Shown piece after piece: positions 29,340-39,432 of a DNA stretch of 64,000 bases. The notes under the pieces were generated by a model that was not told where the DNA came from, did no database searches, and saw nothing but the letters and a program-made list of their open reading frames with translations. Made by a program: the position numbers and the translations under genes. The DNA lies in assembly GCA_958296015.1 (NCBI GenBank), contig CATQIH010000029.1:1-64000 (forward strand), given 5' to 3'. Each line of letters begins with the position of its first letter. Position 1 is the stretch's first letter. Source of the DNA: Cyclobacteriaceae bacterium (GTDB lineage: Bacteria; Bacteroidota; Bacteroidia; Cytophagales; Cyclobacteriaceae).

Positions 29340-31715
29340 TCACTCACTCCGCAGGCTCTCTACCGGGTTCACTTTGGCAGCGCGTATGGCTCTCATGCTT
29401 ACGGTGAGGAAAGCAATGAGCACAGCCAGCAGGATGACCAGCACAAAAGGCAGCCAGGTCATGTTCATATGGTAGGCGAAGCCAGATAGCCAGCTTTTGG
29501 CCAGCCAGAAAGCAATAGGTACGGCTATGGCGCCGGCAATGAGTACCAGCTTCAGGAAATCTTTGCCCATCAGCACGACAATCTGCGGTACGGAAGCTCC
29601 CAACACTTTGCGTACACCGATCTCTTTGGTACGCTGCTCAGCCATGTAGGAGGCCAGTCCAAACAGACCCATGATGGCAATCAGCAGCGTGAGCAGGGTG
29701 GCATACAGCAGGGTTTGCCCCAACTGCTGCTGCGCTGTATACAGCCTGCTGAAATCATCGTCCAGGAAGGTGTAGCGCATCGGGTGTTCGGGTTCTATCT
29801 GCTTCCAAAACTGCTCTATCTCAGCCAGAGTGCTGTGCATATCCTGTGAAGAAACCTGAAAGGCTACATCGCCTATCCAGCCACCCACCACCTGACTGAT
29901 GGCACCTGAAATCACCAGCGGTTCTATCTGTTGTGTCAGGCTAAACACATGGAAATCCTGCATCACGCCAATGATCTCTCCCGGTTCCTCTATGCCGCTG
30001 AACTTCATATGATGCCCTATAGGGTCTTTCAGGTTATATTCTTTGACGAATGCTTCGTTGACCACAAAAGTGTTGGCTGTAGTGTCAGCATCAGACAGAA
30101 AACGACCTTGTTTCATGGTAAGGCCCAGCACATCCATGTATTCTGCATCAGTGAAATAAATGTCGACAGATGGATCATTCTGCTCACCTTCAATATGAAA
30201 AGAGTAATCCGCCGTTGGCTGTCCAGGCATGGTAGAAGCCGCGCTGATGCTGTTGATGTGCGTACTTTGCAGCAACTGCTGTTTGAGTGCCTTTATCTTT
30301 TGGTAGGTCTGGCTGGTATTGGCTTTGACCACCAGTACCTGTTCCGGCTGAAAGCCCAGCTCCTGCTGCTGCATATACTGCACCTGCCAGTAAATAAAGA
30401 ACATGACAATGGCAACGACCATAGCACCCGTAAATTGGGTAACAACCATCCCGTGCCGCAAAAGCCTGCCCCGATCCTTGCGCAGCCACTGCCCCTTAAG
30501 CACTTCCGACGGATGGTAGGCCGACAAGAACAACGCCGGATAGGCACCTGCCAGCAGGCCCAGCACCGTGACCAGTACCAGAAGGTACACGCTCAGGGCT
30601 TTCCATGTTGCCCAATCAAGTACCAACTCCCGATTTATGATGCTGTTGAAGGCAGGTAATACCAGGTCGGCCAGCAGCATGGCCAGCGGCAGAGCGATCA
30701 GTGCCTGTATCCAGGCTTCTGCCAGAAACTGCCCAATCAACTGCTGATGCGTGGCACCGGTTACTTTTCGTACGCCTACTTCCAGTGCCCTCCGGGTGGC
30801 CTGTGCAGTAGCCAGATTGATATAATTGATGGTGGCAATAGCCAGCACCACCAAAGCAACCAGTCCGATGATGTAGACCATGCGCATACTGCCTTTGCCT
30901 GTATACGGAACACTCACATGCGCTTCATTCAGGTGGATGGCCGACCAGGACTGCAAACGCCAGTCAGGGTATTTTTCCCAAGAATCTTCCACTTCTGCTT
31001 TAATGCGCGGGTTGATGTTTGCTGTGATCTTTTTTTCCAGGGCTGCTATGTCTGCGCCTTTGTGCAAAGCCACAAAAGTTGCCAGATTATTACCCGACCA
31101 GTACTCTCCAACAGAGGTCGTATCTCGTAGGATAATATCAGCCTGGAAATGCGAGTTGCCAGCATTGGGTTCCAGCACGCCGGTCACCTGGAAGTCTGTG
31201 CTGTTGTTGAATACGATCACTTTTCCTACCGGATTTTCCTGACCAAAGAGCGTATGCGCCAGTTCGTTGCTAAGCAAAGCAGACAAAGGTTGCTGCAATG
31301 CCGTGGCAGCATCACCATATTTGAGCGGAAAAGGCAACACCTGGAGAAAACTGCTGTCGGCAAAGGCAGCATTTTTGATGTACAGCGACTTTTGCCGATC
31401 GGCAGTAGATACCAGTACGTCTTCATATTCATATGCGCCAGTAGCATATTGCACCTCCGGGAAATCCATGCGTAGCACTTCTGCCAGCGGAGAAGGTGTA
31501 TGCCCGGTGCCTCTTCCCGGCTCCCACTGCCGGTATACTTTGTAGATATTTTCATAACCGGGAAGCCAGGTATCGTAGCTTAGCTCATGGCGTATGAAGA
31601 TGATGGCCAGTATGGCCACCGCCAACGCGATAGTCAGTCCCACCATATTGACCACTCCGTATACTTTCTGTTTTCGGAAGCTTCGGAGCGCAACAAGTAA
31701 ATAATTTTTTAGCAT
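29340..31715 (-). CDS. FtsX/MacB-like ABC transporter permease
   Basis: MLKNYLLVALRSFRKQKVYGVVNMVGLTIALAVAILAIIFIRHELSYD; ATRRALEVGVRKVTGAT; EQRTKEIGVRKVLGAS; NPVESLRSE. ORF track start at 31793 is upstream of the family-typical MLKNY start. Confidence 0.92.
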   Translation of the reverse strand: MLKNYLLVALRSFRKQKVYGVVNMVGLTIALAVAILAIIFIRHELSYDTWLPGYENIYKVYRQWEPGRGTGHTPSPLAEVLRMDFPEVQYATGAYEYEDVLVSTADRQKSLYIKNAAFADSSFLQVLPFPLKYGDAATALQQPLSALLSNELAHTLFGQENPVGKVIVFNNSTDFQVTGVLEPNAGNSHFQADIILRDTTSVGEYWSGNNLATFVALHKGADIAALEKKITANINPRIKAEVEDSWEKYPDWRLQSWSAIHLNEAHVSVPYTGKGSMRMVYIIGLVALVVLAIATINYINLATAQATRRALEVGVRKVTGATHQQLIGQFLAEAWIQALIALPLAMLLADLVLPAFNSIINRELVLDWATWKALSVYLLVLVTVLGLLAGAYPALFLSAYHPSEVLKGQWLRKDRGRLLRHGMVVTQFTGAMVVAIVMFFIYWQVQYMQQQELGFQPEQVLVVKANTSQTYQKIKALKQQLLQSTHINSISAASTMPGQPTADYSFHIEGEQNDPSVDIYFTDAEYMDVLGLTMKQGRFLSDADTTANTFVVNEAFVKEYNLKDPIGHHMKFSGIEEPGEIIGVMQDFHVFSLTQQIEPLVISGAISQVVGGWIGDVAFQVSSQDMHSTLAEIEQFWKQIEPEHPMRYTFLDDDFSRLYTAQQQLGQTLLYATLLTLLIAIMGLFGLASYMAEQRTKEIGVRKVLGASVPQIVVLMGKDFLKLVLIAGAIAVPIAFWLAKSWLSGFAYHMNMTWLPFVLVILLAVLIAFLTVSMRAIRAAKVNPVESLRSE

Positions 31716-31766
31716 AGCATTGAGAGAATAATACTTTTGTAGGATACACTTTCTTTTGAGAAAAGT

Positions 31767-31852
31767 GTGCCATCTGCTCACAATAAGCACCAAGCAGGTT
31801 TTGGGTTTTTTCTACTGTCCGAATTAGGACAAAGTATGTACGATTGTGAACA
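31767..31852 (-). promoter_or_regulatory. sigma54-like promoter plus tandem 16-bp dyads upstream of ABC permease
   Basis: TGGCAC on minus strand (31767-31772); dyads TGTCC-GAATTA-GGACA (31816-31831) and TGTAC-GATTGT-GAACA (31837-31852). Confidence 0.55.
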
Positions 31853-31924
31853 GTTGAGCTTAGCAGGTTCCATAACTTTTTACGCGCTGTTTAGTCTTGT
31901 TTATGGAAACATCTTATTGCAAAC

Positions 31925-32719
31925 ATGAAAAGCATTCGGACAATCAATGGCTGGCGTTGGGGCGTCGTCATTTTTTATGTACTACTTATTGTTGTCAACT
32001 ATCTCTCGCAGACGTTGCCTTTCAACGGGCAGACCAATGGTGAAGTGTCTAACCAATATAGCACCTTGATGACACCGGCAGGCTATGCGTTCTCCATCTG
32101 GGGTCTGATTTATTTGGCGTTAGGCGTATACGCTTATTTTCAAGCATTTCGTGCCGATAACAATCAGCCGGTCTATGATAAGATTGCCCCGCTGCTGATC
32201 ATTAACTTCATCTTCAACGGGCTTTGGCTGGTTGTTTTTCAGTATGAGTATATTGCACTAAGCGTGATTGTGATGGCGGTGATCCTGGCGACGCTGATCA
32301 GAATAGAAATGCTGCTGGTCAAGGATATTTTACTTCCCCCAAAAGAAAGAAACGGGGTGCGTATCCCTTTTGGCTTATATTTGGGCTGGATATCCGTGGC
32401 TACCATTGTTAATATCAGTGTATGGCTCAAATACAGCGGCTGGCAACTGCCTGATTTTAGCGAAACCGCCTGGGTAGTAATCATGACAGTGATTGGTGCT
32501 GGCTTGGCTTACTGGGTCTTGAAATCTGCGCGGGAAGTTTTTTATCCACTGGTGTTTGTCTGGGCTTATGTGGCCATTGCCGTCAAACAATATGAGAATA
32601 GCACCATCCTACAGGTAACCTCGGGACTGGCTATGATGCTGCTCGTGCTGACTATCATAGAAGCGTGGAGAAATTACAGAAAAACAACAGCCAGCGAACC
32701 AATGAAAATCAACTACTAA
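31925..32719 (+). CDS. TspO/MBR-like (tryptophan-rich sensory protein) membrane protein
   Basis: 264 aa, multiple TM; LMTPAGYAFSIWGLIYLALGVYA, FNGLWLVVFQYEYIALSVIVM, WLKYSGWQLPDFSETAWVVIMTVIGAGLAYWVL. Confidence 0.65.
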   Translation: MKSIRTINGWRWGVVIFYVLLIVVNYLSQTLPFNGQTNGEVSNQYSTLMTPAGYAFSIWGLIYLALGVYAYFQAFRADNNQPVYDKIAPLLIINFIFNGLWLVVFQYEYIALSVIVMAVILATLIRIEMLLVKDILLPPKERNGVRIPFGLYLGWISVATIVNISVWLKYSGWQLPDFSETAWVVIMTVIGAGLAYWVLKSAREVFYPLVFVWAYVAIAVKQYENSTILQVTSGLAMMLLVLTIIEAWRNYRKTTASEPMKINY

Positions 32720-32736
32720 TACTTTCTGAAACAGTA

Positions 32737-32909
32737 ATGAAAAAATATAACCTGCCTCTTGCCTTACTTCTAAGCCTATCCATCGTGTTGGCCTGACCAA
32801 AGACAACCAGCAGGTGGTTTCTCCCAACAAAAACCACTGGTTACTACAGCCACAGAATGCGCTCATCTGGCAGCACGAATTTTTCAAATGGCTGAAAGAA
32901 ACATTGTAG
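32737..32909 (+). pseudogene. alpha/beta-hydrolase-like remnant (signal peptide joined out of frame to C-terminal tail)
   Basis: ATG 32737 gives MKKYNLPLALLLSLSIVLA*; a shifted frame gives GLTKDNQQVVSPNKNHWLLQPQNALIWQHEFFKWLKETL*, a C-terminal hydrolase-like tail. The central part is missing. Confidence 0.5.
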
Positions 32910-32913
32910 GAAG

Positions 32914-33543
32914 CTACAATTGGAATAGTTCATTCAACCAATCAACGAACTGTTGGCATAACTCTTCATTCGTTGTAAGACAGCTTTTTGTAATGGCTAG
33001 TCCAAGAGGCGTTCCCGGACTTTCCTGCCATGCCAGCCAGGTATGGATCAGGGCTTTGGCTCTGTGTACTTCCTGATAACCATGAAGCTCTTGTTTCTCT
33101 AACTCGGCTAAAGTTTGTTCTGCAAATGGAAGTGTCTTATCATGATGAGGAATCAACGCCTTGATAAAGTCTTCTATCATGCCGTTGGTTTGATTATTGG
33201 GCATGATCCATATGCCTACAGTAGGCAAATCCTTTTGTCTAAAGATGCTGCCAGAGGGCGCAGGTTGAGCAGGCACATTGTACCCAGACTTTGTTAACGT
33301 ATCTTTGAGTGACTGCCAGCGAAAGGCTAAATCAGTGTCAGCATCTACCACAATTCCTACTTTCTCAATACCAGATTGTTTCAGACGTACTGATATTTGG
33401 CTCAAGAGTTTATCTATTCCTTCGCAGTCAATTACATCAAAGGTTTCGCTGACACCAAATTTTTGACATAATGCCTATATAACATGCTGATCATCTTTAC
33501 CTTCAACCAGAAGTTTACTGTTAAACTCTTCTGCGATCTTCAT
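32914..33543 (-). pseudogene. DUF3226 (TOPRIM-like) protein interrupted by one in-frame TAG
   Basis: ATG 33543: MKIAEEFNSKLLVEGKDDQHVI*ALCQKFGVSETFDVIDCEGIDKLLSQISVRLKQSGIEKVGIVVDADTDLAFRW... continuing in frame to 32914. The stop is at 33475-33477; start lies 1 nt after the upstream ATPase stop. Confidence 0.75.
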
Positions 33544-33544
33544 G

Positions 33545-34651
33545 CTAACGTATCTCGATATCTTGTTGGGTAGTAATATCTAATTCCGAAGCAGTGAAAG
33601 AAACTGGTTTGATAACATCATTTACTCTGTCTAACCTGATAAATTTGCCTTGCTGATCATTTACCGTGTCATTCATTACACGCTCAAAGGCATAAATACA
33701 ATCGTTGCTGTGGGTGGTGGCAAATACTTGTACATTAAGTGACTGCGCTAATTTAAAGATCATTTTCCATAAATCTTCCTGCACAGTATAGTGTAGTCCG
33801 TTTTCAAATTCATCTATTAGTAGAAACCCATTTTCAGCATTGACCAATGCCAAAATGATGGTAAGAATACGATTCATACCATCTCCCATGCTTTTGAGGG
33901 GTACGGGCTGACTGTTGTTTGATAATTTAACTACAGCATTTCTTCTTTGTGGTAATTCGTCATTGACAAAAGCTATCCTTTCAACTTTCTCATCTATAAT
34001 CTTTAAAGCATCTATCACATATGCTTCCTTTTCTGTTAATGCAATAATATCCCAGAGCAAACTATTATCTGTGATGCTATTACTGGTTGTATCTATAAAC
34101 TGGCAATTCTGCTTAAAAAGGCTTTTATTATATCTTTCATACGGAAACAATGATTCCAAGTCCTTTTCTAATGGATATACTATCTCATAAGACAAGGACT
34201 TCTGATATGTTTTGGTGTAGTATGTAAATCCAACTTCCAAACCAATACTATAAACTACATTGGAAGGTTTACCTTCTTCTTTCAATTCTATGAAGCGTAC
34301 GGATAGCATACTATCGCTTCTTTCTTTTATACAGTCTACTTTCTCCCCTATAATTAAACAATTTTGCTCAGAAATATCGCTTTTCCTATCGTAAAAGAGA
34401 GAAGAAAACAATGATAAGTTACTCTCAAAGTTATCTTCCTTTTTCTTTCCAAATAATTCGCCTCTCTTTCTAAAAATACCAAGAAGTGTATTTAAATCGC
34501 CCCCCGAAGCATACAGAGAAACTGCCTCTAGCAAGGAGGTTTTGCCTGTATTATTTTTACCGGCAATAAGATTAACTCTAGCTAGAGAGTCAATCTCGAG
34601 GCACTTAAGATTTCTATAATTCCTGATACTTAACAAAGGTAACATAGACAT
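33545..34651 (-). CDS. AAA family ATPase (AAA_15/AAA_21, OLD-like)
   Basis: LSIRNYRNLKCLEIDSLARVNLIAGKNNTGKTSLLEAVSLYA (Walker A), LKSMGDGMNRILTIILALVNAENGFLLIDEFENGLHYTVQ (signature/Walker B), FATTHSNDCIYAF. Confidence 0.92.
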   Translation of the reverse strand: MSMLPLLSIRNYRNLKCLEIDSLARVNLIAGKNNTGKTSLLEAVSLYASGGDLNTLLGIFRKRGELFGKKKEDNFESNLSLFSSLFYDRKSDISEQNCLIIGEKVDCIKERSDSMLSVRFIELKEEGKPSNVVYSIGLEVGFTYYTKTYQKSLSYEIVYPLEKDLESLFPYERYNKSLFKQNCQFIDTTSNSITDNSLLWDIIALTEKEAYVIDALKIIDEKVERIAFVNDELPQRRNAVVKLSNNSQPVPLKSMGDGMNRILTIILALVNAENGFLLIDEFENGLHYTVQEDLWKMIFKLAQSLNVQVFATTHSNDCIYAFERVMNDTVNDQQGKFIRLDRVNDVIKPVSFTASELDITTQQDIEIR

Positions 34652-34706
34652 TCAAATGACTTTTTCATATTCAACGGTTAATGTTATGCCTTTGCGGTAA
34701 AAAAAG

Positions 34707-36455
34707 TTACTTCTTTACCTGTATGCTTAATTCATTCAACTGCTCCTGCGAAATAGTAGAGGGTGTGTCTATCATCACATCCCGGCCTGCATTGTTTTTG
34801 GGAAAGGCAATGTAATCGCGGATAGAGTCTGCACCGTCAAACAAGGCACACATGCGGTCGAAGCCAAAAGCAATGCCGCCGTGCGGAGGTGCACCATATT
34901 CAAAAGCCTCCAGCAGAAAACCAAACTGCTTCTGTGCTTCTTTTTCGGTGAAGCCCAGCTCTTTGAACATACGGTTTTGCAGCTCGCGGTTGTGAATACG
35001 GATAGAGCCGCCACCAATCTCTACGCCGTTGATTACCAAATCATAAGCATTGGCACGCACGCTGCCCGGATCGGTATCTAGCTTCTCAATATCTTCCGGC
35101 TTGGGTGAGGTAAATGGATGGTGCATGGCATAGTAACGCTGCGTGGCATCGTCCCATTCCAGCAACGGAAAATCTACCACCCAAAGTGGCTTAAAGACAT
35201 TTTTATCACGCAAACCCAGCTCACTACCCATGTGCAGGCGCAGTTCGGAAAGAGCTTTACGGGTACGGTGGGCATCGCCTGACAGTACCAGCAGCAGGTC
35301 GCCAGGAGTAGCATCCATTTTCTGGGTCCACGCTTTCAGGTCATCTTCGCTGTAAAATCTATCTACCGAAGATTTGAACGTGCCATCGGTATTGTATTTA
35401 ACATACACCAGCCCTTTGGCACCAATCTGCGGACGCTTTACAAATTCCGTTAAGGCATCCAGTTGCTTGCGGGTATATTCTGCACAACTTTTGGCGCAGA
35501 TACCTACCACCAGTTCGGCCTGATCAAACACATTAAAGCCTTTTCCTTTGGCTATATCGTTGAGTTCTGTGAACTTCATCTCAAAACGGGTATCCGGCTT
35601 ATCGTTGCCATACCGTTGCATGGCTTCTGCATAGTTCATGCGCGGAAAATCTGCAAGCTCCAGATTCTTTACTGTCTTGAAGAGGTATTGGGTAAGCCCT
35701 TCAAACATGCTTAGGATATCATCCTGTGTCACAAATGACATCTCGCAGTCTATTTGTGTGAACTCCGGCTGGCGATCGGCCCGAAGGTCTTCATCTCTGA
35801 AACACTTCACGATCTGAAAGTAGCGGTCGAAGCCCGACACCATTAGCAGTTGCTTAAAGGTTTGCGGCGACTGTGGCAAGGCATAAAACTCACCCGGCTG
35901 CATCCGGGAAGGCACTACAAAATCGCGGGCTCCTTCGGGTGTAGACTTGATCAGTACAGGTGTTTCCACCTCAATAAATTGCTGGCCGTCCAGGTATTTG
36001 CGGGTTTCCTGCATCATCCGGTGGCGAAGCTGTAGCTTCTGGCGCACCACGGTTCTGCGCAGGTCGAGGTAGCGGTATTTCATGCGCAGGTCTTCGCCTC
36101 CATCCGTATCGTCTTCAATCGTGAAGGGAGGCACTTTGGAAGTGTTCAGCACTGTGAGTTGCGTTACTTCTATCTCAATATCGCCGGTAGCCATTTTTGG
36201 GTTTTTAGAGTAACGCTCAATCACTTTTCCCTGCGCTTTGACAACAAACTCGCGTCCTGTAGATGTAGCCTGGTCAATGAGTTCCTGCGCAGTCTCACCC
36301 TCCTTAAAGATGAGTTGCGTGATGCCATATCTATCGCGCAGATCTATCCAGATAACACCCCCTTTGTCTCTTACACGTTGTACCCAGCCAGTGAGGATCA
36401 CTTCTTTGCCTGCATCTTCCAGACGCAATTCACCACAAGTATGCGTTCTTAGCAT
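34707..36455 (-). CDS. aspS: aspartyl-tRNA synthetase
   Basis: [83 protein letters not shown]. Confidence 0.98.
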   Translation of the reverse strand: MLRTHTCGELRLEDAGKEVILTGWVQRVRDKGGVIWIDLRDRYGITQLIFKEGETAQELIDQATSTGREFVVKAQGKVIERYSKNPKMATGDIEIEVTQLTVLNTSKVPPFTIEDDTDGGEDLRMKYRYLDLRRTVVRQKLQLRHRMMQETRKYLDGQQFIEVETPVLIKSTPEGARDFVVPSRMQPGEFYALPQSPQTFKQLLMVSGFDRYFQIVKCFRDEDLRADRQPEFTQIDCEMSFVTQDDILSMFEGLTQYLFKTVKNLELADFPRMNYAEAMQRYGNDKPDTRFEMKFTELNDIAKGKGFNVFDQAELVVGICAKSCAEYTRKQLDALTEFVKRPQIGAKGLVYVKYNTDGTFKSSVDRFYSEDDLKAWTQKMDATPGDLLLVLSGDAHRTRKALSELRLHMGSELGLRDKNVFKPLWVVDFPLLEWDDATQRYYAMHHPFTSPKPEDIEKLDTDPGSVRANAYDLVINGVEIGGGSIRIHNRELQNRMFKELGFTEKEAQKQFGFLLEAFEYGAPPHGGIAFGFDRMCALFDGADSIRDYIAFPKNNAGRDVMIDTPSTISQEQLNELSIQVKK

Positions 36456-36572
36456 ATGATATCAGGTTTGTATTCGGTTGATAAAATTGTGCGCTAAAGT
36501 TATCGGTTTTTTACCGGCTTCAAAAGCAGATGTTGCGTAGTTTTGCGCTATGCCCAATTAATATGATCCGGC

Positions 36573-37397
36573 GTGGAGCGCAAGACTATCAAGGAAAACC
36601 TGGAAGCGGTACTGCTCCCGTTAATCCGTAAAATGCTGCACATAGAACCCAAAAGTGTAGAGGAAATGCCGGATGACCTACAGGTTACATTAGAAAGAAA
36701 ACCGGATTTGCTGAAAAAGGTAATTGTTCTGCCAGAAGATGTTTTTATTCTGCACGTTGAATTTCAAACGGTAGATGATGCTCTGATGCACTACCGTATG
36801 CTGGAATACCGGGCATTGCTCATGAGGAAATATTTGTTACCAGTTAAACAAGTAGTACTTTATTTAGGAAAGGGAGCTTCCTCTATGCCTTACCATCTCA
36901 CAGTGGAGGATTTGTCTTTTCGCTTTATGTTAAAGAACATACAAGAGTATCACTATTCAACATTGCTTTCTTCTGAAATACCGGAAGAGATCATACTGGC
37001 TGTATTAGGAGATTTTGATCAGGAAAGACCTGTAGAAGTAGTAAAGAAAATTTTGGAACGCTTGCAGAAACTTTCTGGTAACAAACAAAAGTTACAACGG
37101 TACATCCGGCAATTGACAGTATTATCAAATTTGCGTAATTTACGTGAAGAAACCATTAATCAGTTGAAAAGCATGAACATCACTTATGATATCACAAAAG
37201 ACGTTTTATACCAGGAAGGTATAGAAAAGGGGATAGAAAAAGGCATAGAAAGGGGCATAGAGAAAGGCAAGCGAGGAGTAATTCTCAAAATGTTGAAATC
37301 AGGGACATTAACTGTGGCCCAAATTGCAGAGTTTACCGAGGTTTCAGAAAAATACGTGAAACAGCTTGAGAAGAAGATCAATGGAAAAGAGAAATGA
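36573..37397 (+). CDS. Rpn-family / PD-(D/E)XK transposase-like nuclease
   Basis: LHVEFQTVDDALMHYRMLEYRALLMRKYLLPVKQVVLYLG; C-terminal EKGIEKGIERGIEKG repeat typical of this family. GTG start. Confidence 0.75.
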   Translation: MERKTIKENLEAVLLPLIRKMLHIEPKSVEEMPDDLQVTLERKPDLLKKVIVLPEDVFILHVEFQTVDDALMHYRMLEYRALLMRKYLLPVKQVVLYLGKGASSMPYHLTVEDLSFRFMLKNIQEYHYSTLLSSEIPEEIILAVLGDFDQERPVEVVKKILERLQKLSGNKQKLQRYIRQLTVLSNLRNLREETINQLKSMNITYDITKDVLYQEGIEKGIEKGIERGIEKGKRGVILKMLKSGTLTVAQIAEFTEVSEKYVKQLEKKINGKEK

Positions 37398-37456
37398 ACA
37401 AAGCCTTTGTGCTCTGCCTTCTTCCGGTTTCCGGTTCCCAGACTGCCGTTTCCGAG

Positions 37457-39340
37457 CTACACATCTACCCGCACACTATTATTACCGATCAGAATAGGCT
37501 CACCAAAGCGGTCCTTCTCTTCCGCATTTTCTAATTTTAATACACCACGAGGGCATACGGAAGCGCATACACCGCAACCTACGCAGGAGGCGCGCACGAT
37601 ATTCTGCCCCCGCTGTGCATACCACCTCACATCAATGCCCATCTCGCAATAGGTAGAACAGTTGCCGCAGGAAATGCACTGGCCGCCATTGGTGGTGATG
37701 CGAAAGCGCGACTTAAAACGCTGCACAATACCCAAATATGCTGCCAGCGGACAACCAAACCGGCACCATACCCGGTTGCCCATGAGCGGATAAAAGCCGG
37801 TGCCGATCACGCCTGCAAAACCAGCTCCAATAAAAAATCCATAGGCTTCTGACACAGCATATACCGGAATACCCAACAGGCTACCGCTACCGGAGAAAAA
37901 GGCGTACAACATGCCAGCTGTCATTAGCACGGCAAAAACCAGCACACCATGCACCAGGTAGCGTTCTACCTTCCAGGCACGCAGCGACTTATCCGACAGC
38001 TGCCGGTAAGGGTCGCCCAGGGTTTCGGCCAGGCCACCACAGCCGCATACCCAGGAGCAGTACCAGCGTTTGCCAAAGAAATAGACCAACACCGGTACGG
38101 CAATAATGATTAGGATGATGCCCCACACCAGCATAAAAATGCCCAGACCACCGTTGTCTATCAACTGGCTCAGGCTGCTGGGAAAAAAGAAACTATAGTT
38201 CAGCGGCCAGATATTTTTGAAATCGTAATAAGGATAGTTGAGCCGCACCAGGATTTCGGGTAGCAAAAAGGCAAGCGAGGTCTGGAAAAACATGACCGAC
38301 AATGTGCGGATGATGTGATAGTTGCTGTGCCGATAGTTGATGATCATGCGGATGCCCATCACCAGGATGCAAAGTGTGTAGAGAAAGCCGTACAAAAAGA
38401 ACTCCCCTGCCGGGCCACCATTGAGCATTCGGCTTAGCGGATCTACTACCAGAATCCAGTTGGTCATGTAATAAGGATAAAAATACAGAAACACATAGAA
38501 TACGATCAGAAACGAACCTAGGAGAATGCCGATCCATCCCCGATGTTTCAGTGCGCTATGGAAAATATGGTTATTCTTGATGCCCGGATGCTCTTTGGTG
38601 CGTGGCAGCAGATACAGCAATGCGCCTAAAATAGTAACCCCGTAAGAAAGCAGCAGCACGAGCAGTTTGTGATCAGCCACAAAACCGATGGTTGAAGCTT
38701 TGACGATACTCGTATTAATTCCCTTCTGTTGATAACTGCCTATGCCTTTTTGCTGTGTCACGTTGCGGTTGATGCTTGCAATGGTACCTTCCAATTGTGA
38801 CCGAAGCTTTTCCTTGCTGTCAAACTTCTGGCCTTCCATCCAACCGGTGTAGTCCTGCAACATCTTTTCCCTGAACTCTCCTACTTCATTGTCTGGAAAA
38901 ACGGTAGCCGCAGATGCTACTGAATAGGTCAGGTCATTCTTTGCTGCCAGCGTATTCACCATGTTGTCTAGTTCATCAGGTGTGATGCCATAGATTTTCT
39001 GCACTTCCTGGTTGGCTTTATCCGTCACTTTATTCAGGTCGCGAATAAAGCTGAAATTGAAAGTATACACCTTGCCGGTCATCGCACTGGCCGCTTCGCT
39101 CATAAGCTGATACGTACTTTTGGGCATTCTTCTATCATCATCCGGCTGATCGCTTGTTTGCTGACTGGCAGCATTGGGTGCCTGCGATGGGTCGGCTTGC
39201 TCATCGTCTTTTTGTAGTTCCTGCTTCAGAATATCATCGGTGAGCCGGTAGCTTGACAGGAAAAAAACGGCAATAAAAAAACCAAACCCCGCCATGAACA
39301 GGGCCAATCCGAGAAGTCTGATAGAAGATAAATATTTCAT
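37457..39340 (-). CDS. polytopic 4Fe-4S binding membrane protein (NosR/NapH-like)
   Basis: CSWVCGCGGLAETLGD, RFGCPLAAYLG, CISCGNCSTYCEMGIDVRWYAQRGQNIVRASCVGCGVCASVCPRGVL. Confidence 0.85.
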   Translation of the reverse strand: MKYLSSIRLLGLALFMAGFGFFIAVFFLSSYRLTDDILKQELQKDDEQADPSQAPNAASQQTSDQPDDDRRMPKSTYQLMSEAASAMTGKVYTFNFSFIRDLNKVTDKANQEVQKIYGITPDELDNMVNTLAAKNDLTYSVASAATVFPDNEVGEFREKMLQDYTGWMEGQKFDSKEKLRSQLEGTIASINRNVTQQKGIGSYQQKGINTSIVKASTIGFVADHKLLVLLLSYGVTILGALLYLLPRTKEHPGIKNNHIFHSALKHRGWIGILLGSFLIVFYVFLYFYPYYMTNWILVVDPLSRMLNGGPAGEFFLYGFLYTLCILVMGIRMIINYRHSNYHIIRTLSVMFFQTSLAFLLPEILVRLNYPYYDFKNIWPLNYSFFFPSSLSQLIDNGGLGIFMLVWGIILIIIAVPVLVYFFGKRWYCSWVCGCGGLAETLGDPYRQLSDKSLRAWKVERYLVHGVLVFAVLMTAGMLYAFFSGSGSLLGIPVYAVSEAYGFFIGAGFAGVIGTGFYPLMGNRVWCRFGCPLAAYLGIVQRFKSRFRITTNGGQCISCGNCSTYCEMGIDVRWYAQRGQNIVRASCVGCGVCASVCPRGVLKLENAEEKDRFGEPILIGNNSVRVDV

Positions 39341-39432
39341 GAGCGACTGTGTTAACGTGTTATTCTATAAAAGTATGAGGCTGTAGTATCGTAGCGGCTT
39401 TAGAAGATACTTCCAATGATATTAGCTGTTTA

